A stretch of DNA of 64,000 nt from Nageia nagi (taxonomy: Eukaryota; Pinophyta): assembly GCA_050084985.1 (NCBI GenBank), contig JBITNC010000001.1, positions 60,450,001-60,514,000 on the forward strand, written 5' to 3'. The notes under the pieces were generated by a model, which worked only from the letters and a program-made list of their open reading frames with translations, was not told where the DNA came from and ran no database searches. The position numbers were made by a program, and so were the translations under genes. Shown piece after piece: positions 35,232 through 45,690 of this stretch. How positions within the stretch are numbered: the stretch's first letter is position 1; each line of letters starts with the position of its first letter.

Positions 35232-36357
35232 TCAAAATTGTAACCAAAATTGGGAGCCAAAAAGGGTCATATATATATGAATCAAAAAGGGATGGAACCA
35301 CGTAGTCTCATAATACAATCTAGTGGCATGCATTACTGCCATTACTACCCACCTCGCTAGGCCTAGATAATCTCCTACTACCACTACTCTATCCAAAAAT
35401 GAACATCCCACCCAACACATCAATAGAACTAATCCCATGATAGGCCATTATTACCTTGTCCCTCTCATATTTACTCCTAAGTACTATGATATCCTTATCC
35501 CTCTTTGCTATCTTATCCATAAGTTATTGAATAAAGGCCCATTACTTATTGGGTGGGGCATGTACACCCTCTCCTATAATCTCTTCAAAGATTGATCCAT
35601 GGATCCATGGAGTCTTAAAACCCAATAAGTTAAAGCTATATCTATCAATTCCTCTCTATCTGTCTAGAGTCCTACTAGTCTAATCACAACTATCTTCTCA
35701 TATGCCCATACTTGCAGCAAACTAGCATGAGTAATGGTGATATTAACATTATCCACCAATACAAAATTATGCAAATTCCTGTACACTTGAGCTAAAATAA
35801 TAGGTGACCAGGAATAACCTATGATCCTAACATAAATTTCCTAAACTATACACACCATGTCTAAAGGAAATACCAAATTGCTCTTATCCAAATAAAGATA
35901 ACTAGAAATAATGGAGGGAATAAGAAGCCTTAGATGCCTGGCAAGAGATGTAAAATTGCATGCTTCATGCAAGTGGGAGGCCCTATGCTTCTAATCATGG
36001 TCTTACTCTCCTATGAGCCACATGGAATACCTTTATCTATTATTATTATCTAAAACCTTCGCATGATGAATTAATCGACCATGAATGGGTACACCCCATA
36101 TGCAATATACACCTAGGAGGGTAATTGTCATTTCACATGGAGGTAGGTGAAAGGATTTAGTGTCTTGATCCCAATGTTATACCAAGGCTATGAGAAGAGA
36201 AAGTTCATGTTGTAAATGACCAAAAAATAACAAGGTCATTTAACCTTGATATCATGAGAATATCATCCTCATGATTTTTCCTAGACCACTCCTTTGCCTT
36301 CTCTAAAGAAGCCGTAGACATGGCTCCACCCCTAATTGTAATTTTTTTCTCTTGCAT
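35232..36357 (-). pseudogene. Plant mobile domain (PMD) gene remnant, antisense in gypsy element 2
   Basis: The minus-strand start is near 36357 (MQEKKITIRGGAMSTASLEK) or the inner ATG at 36319-36321. The diagnostic segment reads HWDQDTKSFHLPPCEMTITL then LGVYCIWGVPIHGRLI (about 36180-36090). PMD proteins have W-x-x-E-T-x-x-F-H-L-P-x-G-E-x-T-I-T-L-x-D-V here. A later segment reads ITITHASLLQVWAYEKI (about 35745-35693), matching the conserved L-L-Q-x-W-A-Y/W-E motif. The frame runs on to 35232 with GISS-like and MCWVGCSFL segments. At least six stops and frame changes are present. PMD proteins (MAIN/MAIL family) act in plant genome silencing, and PMDs are also known inside plant transposable elements. 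Here the host element is gypsy and the gene is antisense to gag. Confidence 0.78.
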
Positions 36358-38509
36358 AATTAAAAAAATCCAAATTCACATTAATAATTAAGAAATCAAT
36401 CTCAAACTTGCATCTAACCAAAGTTATATGAATGAAAAATGGAAAATAAATGATAAAGGGGGATAACATATATAAAATCCAAAATAACCTTGATAGGTAA
36501 AAATGGAATGTAAAATGAAAAGGAAAGAAACCCTAGGGTTTTAGATCAAATGAAATATGGTAAAATTTGAAATAAATTGAAAAATAAATAGAAAAGGATA
36601 AACACTCACCACATGGTCAAAAGGGAGGCTACGTAAGTACTTCACAATGTGTCCCCTATGCCTAGTCAATGACCTCTCCCCTACATGCCATCCATCATCT
36701 ACCATATCAGAAAGAAAAGTAAGAAAATCAAATGAATGGGGGAAAGTAGGTCAAAGCAAACCAATAGTAGAGAGAGGAAGAGTCACAATCTTCACCAACA
36801 ATTGCCAAACACAAAATTACAAGAGGGAAATGATAAAAGTCAACAAGTAAACTTATTTTTTATTCAATTTTTCAACTAACCCTAGACCTAAACAAAGCTC
36901 CTCTGAAATATTAACAATAATGCTTTCATACTAGTAGGTAATGTGGTACAAATGACTAAGATTATGTTAATTAGCCATAATCTCTTTTTGAAAAATCTAA
37001 CTTTGCCTATTCCATGCTGGTATCAACATCTAAAATGTAAAATTGCCATATGATTCAAAGCATGATGATCAAAAATGGAAAATATGGTCATATTGAATGT
37101 TTACATTATGTGTTCATAGTGAAATTGATTATGTTCCATTTTTCATGATTATTTATATTAAATGGATGCCATTAACAACATGATCTATGAAAAATTGGAA
37201 AGCGATTCAAGTGCTAAATTGTAATTCTATTTTTTCTTGCTCAAATTAAGTGCATATGATAGATTTTACATGATTGAAAAGATAAAAAATTAAATTATCA
37301 AAATAAAGGCATGTGCAAAATTTGGATTTTTGAATAGATACATGTTAATGGAATATTGAATATTTGAAATGCAGTGTCTCAATACCAATTGAATATGCTC
37401 AGTTTCTAAATGATAAATTTTACCATTTAAACATTATTGACAATGTGATTAAAGTGAAATTATGGATTCTTTCAAATATCAATAATGCTTTCATGGTTTT
37501 GAAAGTTTAAAATAATTAATGTTATATTGATATTACTTACACATAGACCAAAGGCATATAGGGACAAAATGGGTCAAATTACTTCTTATGCAAAAAATGT
37601 TATGATATGTAGAAATGATATTTTATGATTTTTATGATGCAAAACATTATTCCTTGTTGTTAATTGAATATCATTCAAGTTTGAAAATTTGATATTAATA
37701 TTTTCACACTATTAATAACATGTGTCTACTACAAATTCATTGTAAATTAGGCATGCTACAAATCCTTGAATATCTATTTGAAAATGCCATTATTTTACAA
37801 ATCTGCACTACAATGGGAATGCTAAACAATATTTCAAAAGATATGGTTATGAAATATTGCAAAAAAAATGTCATCAATGGCACACTTTTACTTTGAAAAT
37901 CAATAAATTCAATGAGATCAAATGTGCCAAATTGATAAGTAAGGCCAATGAATGTTTGAATATTGGATACTTTTATGGAAGTTAAATAAAATTATCTCAA
38001 TGATGGATAAAAAAAATTCAATGTTATGCTCATGAATGTTTTCAAGGCCATGGTCAATCCATGTGGAAAATCTCTCATAAATTACAGTTTATTCCAAGCT
38101 TGGGGCATCAAAGGACCTCATCAACTTGATAATCATGTTTCAATACAACTATGTATTTCAATGACCATAGTAACACAATGGATATTATATTTATTTCATC
38201 CTTGCTCTTTAAACTAATTATTCTTTCATTGGATATGATCTATGTGGGTATTATGTTGGATTGTTCTTAAAAAGGTATTATATAAGATAGTAGGACCCAA
38301 ATAAAGGTACTCTCCTCATACACAAATTTTTATTTTTGGCTTGATTCCCCAAAGTAGCTAGAGCAAGGGGAAATATAAGACCAAAATGGGGTAGAAGACA
38401 TATCATACTCAACGTATCAATTGAAAAAGGGAAGTCCACTTTACTATTGAAAATATCTTCTTTAAACTTCTTTGGACTATGCAATTACAATGCTTTTCAT
38501 TTCACATCC
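36358..38509. other. Element 2 distal internal region with no recognisable gene
   Basis: AT-rich, with many short words such as CATTAACAACATG and TATTGAATATTTGAA. No coding motif is visible on either strand, and the small open frames are unremarkable. Confidence 0.5.
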
Positions 38510-38523
38510 AAAGAGGGGCAAAA
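38510..38523 (+). other. Polypurine tract of gypsy element 2
   Basis: AAAGAGGGGCAAAA lies directly before the right LTR, as expected for a Ty3/gypsy plus-strand primer. Confidence 0.75.
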
Positions 38524-39244
38524 TTTAGATGCCTAAAAATGATTTATTATTTATTTAATAAATCATATTTAAACTTCCTAAATGACTTATTTTAATATTA
38601 CAAATGTCAAGATAAAGTTGATATTACAATGCAATACCATGTATTATATTACATGCTATATTATTTATCATGGTTCATATGTTAAAAAGTATGTTGAATA
38701 CAACAATGATTATATTATTGCTAGAGCTCGACCTTCACTCCTTTCCATGTCTTTGCAGGCTATATATGCAAGTGGAATAGCTTGACCTCCATAGATTGAA
38801 ACTCTTTGATATGATAAGATCTCTAATAGGTGGTTATCTACCATAATCTTCATCAAGCAACAATGTCTCTTGATGCCACCTATTATGAGAAATTGTTATA
38901 CTCTGAGATTTGAAACTTTATATCTTTTATGCACTTTATAATTCAACATATTCAATGTTGTTAACAACATGCTTCTTGAAGATCGAGGGTTTCATATTTT
39001 GATGGCAAATTCTATTGATTCATACATACAAATATCCATTACGAGCGCACCTCCAATCGATCCCAATCCTCTGAATGTCAATTAATATTTACTTTTGAGT
39101 ATTGTACATACACTTTGTGTTAGGTACATGCCTTTTCATGTATATTTGTTGTATCTAATATAGTGTACATATCTAACTCTTCTTATATTGTAGATTATTT
39201 TATTTATTATGCATATTCATATTTTACACAATTTAGGGTCTACA
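38524..39244 (+). repeat. 3' LTR of gypsy element 2 (721 bp)
   Basis: It begins TTTAGATGCCTAAAAATG (probably TGTAGA originally) and ends AATTTAGGGTCTACA. It is homologous to 31268-31986 over its full length, with numerous substitutions and small indels. Confidence 0.88.
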
Positions 39245-39297
39245 TCCTAAACCCTAGCCTCTAATCCCAAATCCTAGCCTCTAACCCCAAACCTTGT
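39245..39297 (-). repeat. Remainder of the CCCTAA array beyond element 2
   Basis: TCCTAAACCCTAGCCTCTAA and TCCCAAATCCTAGCC follow the right LTR. With 29986-31267 this shows the array was split by the insertion. Confidence 0.75.
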
Positions 39298-41048
39298 AAA
39301 TTTAAAGTATTTATACATATAATATTTTTTTTTTAATTTGTAATTAATTTATTTAAATCATTTGTTGGTTAAAGGTAAAATTATATAACAATGGATTTTT
39401 ATACAGGACCTAGAAACTTGGTTTTACAAAAAATATACATAGTATTTATCATTTTCTTATCGCATGACTATGGTCACCTACATTCACCTACTCCATCCCA
39501 CCATTGTCAGGGGGGGGTCATCCATCTACAGTAACTAAAAAATTCATACAGATCTATCACATGTTCATGGTCATCCATTTCCATGGCTTGTATTTCTATC
39601 ATCATCGTATTTTCCAATCTACTCATGAAACCCCAACTGGTAAATTATTTAAATTTAATATATATATAAATTTTTATTTCCTAATGACATTCTTAATGAT
39701 GTTATTGACAAAAATTTCCATTAGACACACTGTCAAAAGGCACCCGTAACTACTAAAAATAAAATAACCCTACCCCACACTTGCTACTTTCATTCCAAAC
39801 ACACTAAAAAAAGGCTTCTATTTTAAATTTTGGTGGTGCAAGCAAGAAGGAGGTTCTCTAAAACATTCTACCTCATTTTTGTGGAGATTTTTCAACTAGG
39901 TAAGAGTTTTTACCCCATTCTAGCAATTTTTTGTTTATTTCTTGTATATTTTTACTTTTTTATAATTAAATGTAAAAATTTGGGCAAAAAAGGATAGGGT
40001 ATCTTAAATCTACATAAAATTAGTAAAAATCGTAGGATTTAAAGGGGTTTTTACAAATTTGAAAAAAACCCTAGGATTTTTAGCAAATTTACTAAAAATC
40101 CTACAAAATTTGGAAAAAACCTTAAACGTTTTTACCAAAATTCTCTAAAAATTGATAAAAATTATATGATTTTTTCTAAATTTATAGGGGTTTTAGAGAA
40201 ATTTGTAAAAACCCTATGTATTTTCAAAATGCTTTGTAAACAATCCAAAATTTAGAAGAAACTCAAAATTTTTCCAATTTTTGATTTATTTTTACTAAAA
40301 ATCTTAGCCAAAACCAAATAAATTTTGAAAACACCGTAATAAAACATGTAGGAAATCAATTAGATAAAAATTTAGGAAAATTGCCTTCTAAAATCTTGAT
40401 CTTCCTAATCTGCATTAGAAAATAAAACACTAAAATGAGTTATATATGAAACACTTTTTTTCATATTTTTAAAACATATTTTTTAACATATATATTTTTT
40501 TAATAATTTTTAAAAATATATTTTTATATTAATAACTAACTTAACTAATAAATTTAATATAATAAGTTTAAAATTTAATAATTAATTTGAATCTAATATT
40601 TTAATAAAACAACCCTAAAATTTAATATACAATTTAAGTTTAATATAATTTAATACATCTAAATTTTTAACTGTTATATCCAAAAAAAATTAACTACCCC
40701 TTTTTAACCTAAATTTTTTAACCCCTCTAACATAAATGTTTTCAACATCTGACCTCTAACTTAAATTCTTAACCCCTCCCCCTTAACCTAATTTTTTTAA
40801 ACCCCTTTTACCTACATTTTTTAAAACACCCTAACCTAAATTTTTTAACCCCTCTATTTAACCAAAATTTTTTAACTCAAAATTTTTAACCTAAACTTTT
40901 ACATGTTAATGATCTTAATATTTTTAGGTTTCTAAATAGATTTTTTAAGACTTGTAAAGATTATTATTTTTTAAATGATTGATTTTAATATTTTTAAAAT
41001 TTTAAAAGGTATTATTTATTATATGTTTATTAATGGGTTATTTATTTT
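39298..41048. other. AT-rich region, with a possible untranslated exon and intron
   Basis: No long frame is present. A stretch near 39780-39897 ends CAACTAG before GTAAGAG, a good plant splice donor. A T-rich tract and TTATTTATTTAG before 41042 would serve as acceptor. This would make 39898-41041 an intron leading to the candidate exon at 41049. G runs (39510-39516) and poly-T/A stretches occur; nothing else is recognised. Confidence 0.35.
40670..40910. repeat. Degenerate CCTAAATTTTTTAACCCCT repeat
   Basis: Words such as AACCTAAATTTTTTAACCCC recur about eight times with variation (near 40700, 40735, 40760, 40785, 40830, 40850). It resembles the CCCTAA arrays with expanded T runs. Confidence 0.6.
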
Positions 41049-41290
41049 ATTTATTTAGATATTATCATGAGCAATGAAGGGGGTGAGAGGAGGAGGTCCA
41101 ATGAGGATGAAGAGAGGATCTATAAAAGAAGAAGAAAAGCATCAACAAAACCTAAAATTGATAAAAAACATTTGTAAGTATTAGTATGTACTATTTTATT
41201 ATCAATTTAGTTTCTTTAATGCTACTTATTTTGTAAGATAAATAATATTTCTTATTTATTTTTTAATAGATGGCAACACTTAAGCAAGTG
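41049..41290 (+). pseudogene. Candidate exons of an unrecognised gene truncated by an LTR
   Basis: From the ATG at 41049 the frame reads MSNEGGERRRSNEDEERIYK, then a basic run ending KIDKKHL, followed by the donor GTAAGTATT at about 41174. An acceptor (TTTTTTAATAG) at about 41270 would continue as WQHLSKC before the gypsy LTR begins at 41295. The peptide is short and charged, with basic clusters like a nuclear localisation signal. I do not recognise it. A weakly similar start (MSNEDDGDG) occurs at about 61076. Confidence 0.35.
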
Positions 41291-41294
41291 TTGA

Positions 41295-41945
41295 TATAGA
41301 TGCCTAAAAAAGAATTATTGTTTATTAAATAATTCATTTTAGAGCCTCAATGATGTATTATGTAAAAAGGGGTTAAATAATACCCAAAGTTATGTCAAAG
41401 CTATGTAATTTATGTAATGGACCCTTGTGACATGTACAAGGGGTCAAAAAGATCTAAGTCATGTAAATATGTTATCATATATAAAGGCATCAAATATGAC
41501 CTAAAGAGGATCTCCATCATCTCCAGAGAAGGAGGAGGTCACAGAAAAATGAATATGAGGAGGATCCTAGAGAGATTCTAGCACATGATACATCACTCTA
41601 TTATGCATAAGTGTTATTTGTAAGTTATATCTTATGTTTGCTACTTGATGATTCTTTTGTTCATTCATTGCTACATTCTTTATTGCATCTGTTATGTTGA
41701 TTATCTTAAACTGCTAGTGGCATACCTAATATAGGATGGCAATGATGTGCAATTGAATGAATGTATGCTTATATTTTGTGTATGTTTTTCTTGATGGAAT
41801 GAACATGTGATCTAATTAAACATAAGTATCTTTATATTATCCATTGTTACCATATTTCATATATATGTGTCAATAAGAAACAAGTATACCAATAGTGCAT
41901 TAATTAACCCCCATAAATAATTAATCGCATTATTTAGGGTCTACA
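41295..41945 (+). repeat. 5' LTR of gypsy element 3 (~651 bp)
   Basis: It begins TATAGATGCCTAAAAAAG and ends ATTTAGGGTCTACA, the same terminal words as the LTRs of element 2 (TAGATGCCTAAAAA...TTTAGGGTCTACA). The bodies differ. Gag begins 123 bp downstream. No right-hand copy is present in the window. Confidence 0.75.
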
Positions 41946-42067
41946 TTTTGATGAACCTGATTGCTTGATCTATCTTGCCATATTGGTGAGATTTCATACA
42001 TTTTTTGTTACAAATTTACATCACCAACATCGTAAATTCCTATTTGTAGGCTGATAGTAGTGTAGAA

Positions 42068-42680
42068 ATGGATCCAACATTCCTTGCCCTGATGTAGGAT
42101 ATGAACAAAAATATGCTCAAGATGTGGAAAGTAATTAATACATTAATTGGTATAGGAAGATCAATATCTTCTCCTACTATTCAAGTTGTGCCTTCTAACA
42201 TCTCACAACCATAAAATCCAGATGAATATGATGGCATCTTCACCTCACCCTTGATGGATGAGATCCACAACTTTTCCCTACCACTTGAAGATAAGGCCCC
42301 CAAATTTAAGATGTTTAGAAGTGAACAAGATCCCAAACAACATCTCATTAGCTTTCAAAAGGAGTGGTTGTTGAAGCTAGGATTGAAGGATATATTGATG
42401 GAAAAATTCTTCTCAAGGAGTCTGAAAGTGGATGCTAGTCAATGGTTCTATGCTCTACCTAGTAATTCAATCGATTCATTCAATATCTTAGTAAAATTGT
42501 TCATAGGCCAATATAAGCACAACATCAAGAAGCAAAGCAATGTATCTGAGTTATGTGCAATTTGACAAGGAAGCAATGAAACCCTAGATAATATGTTCCA
42601 TGCTTTGTAAAGGTATGCAATCTATTTGAAGTAAATTATATGAACATGAAATTTGTACTATTTTTCATGAATCTATTATA
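42068..42680 (+). pseudogene. Gypsy element 3 gag capsid region
   Basis: The start ATG at 42068-42070 gives MDPTFLALM, then an in-frame TAG. The main open part (42251-42565) holds the capsid domain: APKFKMFRSEQDPKQHLISF, KDILMEKFFSRSLKVDASQW, FYALPSNSIDSFNILVKLFI and GQYKHNIKKQSNVSELCAI. The pattern F-x-G-x-x-D-P-x-x-H-L and W-F-Y/F-x-L-P-x-x-S-I is that of plant gypsy Gag. A stop follows at 42563-42565. Confidence 0.82.
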
Positions 42681-43010
42681 CTTGTTATTAATTTGCATGC
42701 TCCTAGTGCGAAGGATATTAGTTTTGGAGTATTAGTTCAACAATTATTATAGAAAGAGAAGGTATTATTAGCTTTAGGTGAGCTTAAGTATGCACCTAAC
42801 CCCTTTGTTTGAGACACTAGAAAAATATATGCAAAGATGAAAAATTGGTACATATGGTGTATAGACCCACTTTCCTCCAAATATGCAAAGATCTCAAACC
42901 ACAAAAGAGCACTCATATACATTTTTAGTACAACCACACATTATTTTGGGGGATCTAATGAAAAGAGTACTTTTACATCCCCTTGAGCATTCTTCTCAAG
43001 ATGATCATAC

Positions 43011-43930
43011 TCCTATGAGATGTTTTAATGACTATTGTACTTACCATCAATAAAAAGGGCATGCTACAAATTTTTGCAAGACATTAGAGGTGAAAATATT
43101 GGATCTTGTGGAGAAAGGAAGGTATACAATTAATGAAAGCCTTCTACTTAAGGATATACAATCAATATCATTTCAATGGACAAGGAGGTTTGTACTAACT
43201 TATAAAGAGGACACCCATGCAATGCTCCAAATCCAAGTACTATTGAACAAGTAAGTATCCCACATGATCCTAAAGTTTAGAGCATGATTGATCAATTGAA
43301 AACTACACCTGCCAAAATTAGTTTATATGATCTCATTTCTACATCTCATATTCATAGGGATATATTATATGCCTTGTTTAAGAATGAAACCATCTCTACT
43401 AATATTTAAGCAAATATGTTTTCTAAAAAAATTAAAACCATTAGGGAATGTGATGCTATTTATTTTTACAAATATGAAAAGCTTACTCAAGAATTGTTAG
43501 ATGAATGTTCAGCTTTATATATCACACCTATGGTTGATGGATGGGAAGTTAAATGAACAATGATAGATAATGGATCAACTATAAATGTATGCTCTAATCA
43601 TTTTTTGATTGAATTACAAGATAAAGGTATAGGGATTCATCCTTTAGAAGAAGCTACTTTCAGGATTAGGTCTTATGATAGCTCATTAAAGAAACCTTTA
43701 GGAATATCAACAATCATGATTACTATAGGTATCAGGACTATACCAGCAAAATTTTAGGTTGTAGAGTCCAATTATCCTATAACATGCTTTTAGGGAGACC
43801 TTGGATTCATGATATGGATGTAGTCCCTTCCACATTATATGGTAGATTGAAGTTTGAATTCAAAGGTGAAGTACATACAATCATGGGAGATCTTGAGTCT
43901 TTTGCACTATGAAATGTTGCTGATCTTCAA
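43011..43930 (+). pseudogene. Gypsy element 3 Gag knuckle and aspartic protease
   Basis: A Gag C-terminal motif is at 43011: MRCFNDYCTYHQ, a stop, then KGHATNFCKTLEVKILDLVE, keeping the C-x-x-H...H...C spacing of Tat-like Gag. The protease segment at 43560 reads MIDNGSTINVCSNHFLIELQ, with D-N-G at the active site as in some plant gypsy elements. After a frameshift near 43757 come VVESNYPITC and RPWIHDMDVVPSTLYGRLKF. Several stops are present. Confidence 0.78.
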
Positions 43931-44425
43931 GAATTTTCCATGTTACCACCATGATATGAGATAGAGTCCTTAGAATTCCCTACACCAAAGGAAAATATAG
44001 AAACATAGGTGTAGATCATGGAGACAAGTATGGGAACCTACAAAATCAATTACACAAACCTATTTGCATCCGTCAAATACTTGGGATAGCCTAAGATGTT
44101 AAATGTTGAAGGTCACTAGTGGCATGCCATTTTCTAGTAGGCTACCAATGACATGAAAATGATGGAAATAGTGACCAATCTTGCATTTCTTGATCTGAAA
44201 AGATAAACCAAAATCTTTAATGGACATACCTTCATCATCTAAACTGGGTAAGATCTTTCCCTCTTCTTTTGTTCATAAGTACATGGTTCAAACTTCCAAA
44301 TATAAAGGGGGGGTTTAGGAAAATTTGAATAAGGAATGCCTACTTTCCTTGATTCCTCTAAGAATTAAATGACCAAAATAGGCTTGGGTAATGATGGCTA
44401 AGTAAAATAGAAATGGGGTCCTATT

Positions 44426-45690
44426 ATGTTTGTTAAAGAATGCAATTTAATAGAGTTATCAGATGATATTGATGTAGATACATGGATTGATGATTCTATA
44501 CCTCTTGAGTTTGATTATTTCAATACTGATGATGATCTTCCTGAATACTTAGGGGCACATTTAGAATTGCCCAAATCTAATGCAAAATGTAAACTAAATT
44601 ATATACTTAATGAATATGCTTATTTTGGTCAAGAGATCAATTTTTTAGGAAGTATTGCAGGTTTAACCATTAGATGCGGCTAAGGATGAAGTACCAAGCA
44701 TAGAAGAATTGCCATCCTTGTTACAAAAAGAAGATCTTACATTTCCATAAGACGAGATGATACACATCAATATTGGTACTTCGGATGATGAGAGATTATT
44801 ACAAATTGGAGTAACCTTACCTCTTCCATAATAAGAAAGGTATAAAAATACATTTATTGAGCATTCTAAACATTTTTCTTGGTCTTATGATGATATGTCA
44901 AGATTAGGTCCCTAATTTATTAGGCATAATATACTATTGAAAGAGGGTGTCAATCCAATAAAAAAAAAACCTTGAAAGATGCATCCTTCCAAGGCCCTAC
45001 TAGTCAAGAAAGAGATAACGAAATATTTGAATGCTAGTTTTATAGCCCTATTGACTATTCTGATTGGATGGATAATGTTGTCCCTATTTCCAAACCAAGT
45101 GGTGAAATATGAGTATGTATATATTTTTGTGATATTAATAATGCTTGTCCAAAATATGATTTTCCATTACCAAATATTGATATGATTGTTGATAGTATAG
45201 TTGGTCATGATACATTATCATTTATGAATGGATTTTCTAGCTATAACCAAATTTTGATTAATCTTGCTGATCAACATAAAACAACTTTTAATACCCCTTG
45301 GGTTAATTTTTGTTGGAAGGTTATACCTTTTGGATTAAAAATGTAGGAGTACATATAAAGGGCAATGGTCACCATGTTTCATGAGCATATTCACAAAATC
45401 GAGGTATATATTGATGATATTTTAGTCAAATCTAAGCAAGGACAAGATCATCTACACATGCTTAAAGAGGTATTCACCATTTTGAAAAGGTACAAACTAA
45501 AACTAAAACCTTAAAAATGTGCATTTGGAGTTACTTCTGGTAAATTAATAGGATTCATGATTTCTAATAGAGGAATAGAAGTAGATCCTAAAAATGTCAA
45601 AGCCATTGTTAGCATGCCTCCACCTAAAAGTTTGAAATAATAAGGAGCCTCCAAGGTAAAATAAATGAGTAATGAAAGCTTCCTAAGATT
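44426..45690 (+). pseudogene. Gypsy element 3 linker and reverse transcriptase core
   Basis: The linker 44426-44683 is acidic (LSDDIDVDTWIDDSIPLEFD). The RT core follows with several frameshifts: ASFIALLTILIGWIM (degraded DAGFIxPxxxSDW), INNACPKYDFPLPNIDMIVD, GHDTLSFMNGFSSYNQILIN, HKTTFNTPWVNFCWKVIPFG and the catalytic YIDD at 45407-45418 (KIEVYIDDILVKSKQGQDHL). Then come CAFGVTSGKLIGFMISNRGI and MPPPKSLK. Homology ends near 45660-45690, where LINE sequence begins. Confidence 0.88.

Larger units (their letters stand above)
31268..39244 (+). mobile_element. Non-autonomous Ty3/gypsy retrotransposon with gag and antisense PMD (element 2)
   Basis: Two ~720-bp LTRs (31268-31986 and 38524-39244) bracket 6.5 kb. 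A polypurine tract precedes the right LTR. Gag lies after the left LTR. I find no protease, RT, RNase H or integrase motif in either strand, so it would need pol in trans. Between gag and the right LTR lies a minus-strand plant mobile domain remnant. The flanks (CACTA and TCCTA) do not form a clean duplication, but both are telomere-like CCCTAA sequence, so it inserted into that array. LTR differences are many more than in the copia element, so it is older. Confidence 0.85.
41295..45690 (+). mobile_element. Ty3/gypsy element 3, 3'-truncated
   Basis: The order is LTR, gag, protease and RT on the plus strand, all degraded. After the RT segment RSLQGKIN (about 45650) the sequence changes to LINE coding on the opposite strand, and RNase H, integrase and the right LTR are missing. 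The RT is of the same Tat-like style as element 1. Confidence 0.83.

Noticed and set aside
31268-39244. A clean 5-bp target duplication for gypsy element 2
   Set aside because: The bases at the inferred ends are CACTA and TCCTA, and the array context makes partial matches likely by chance.
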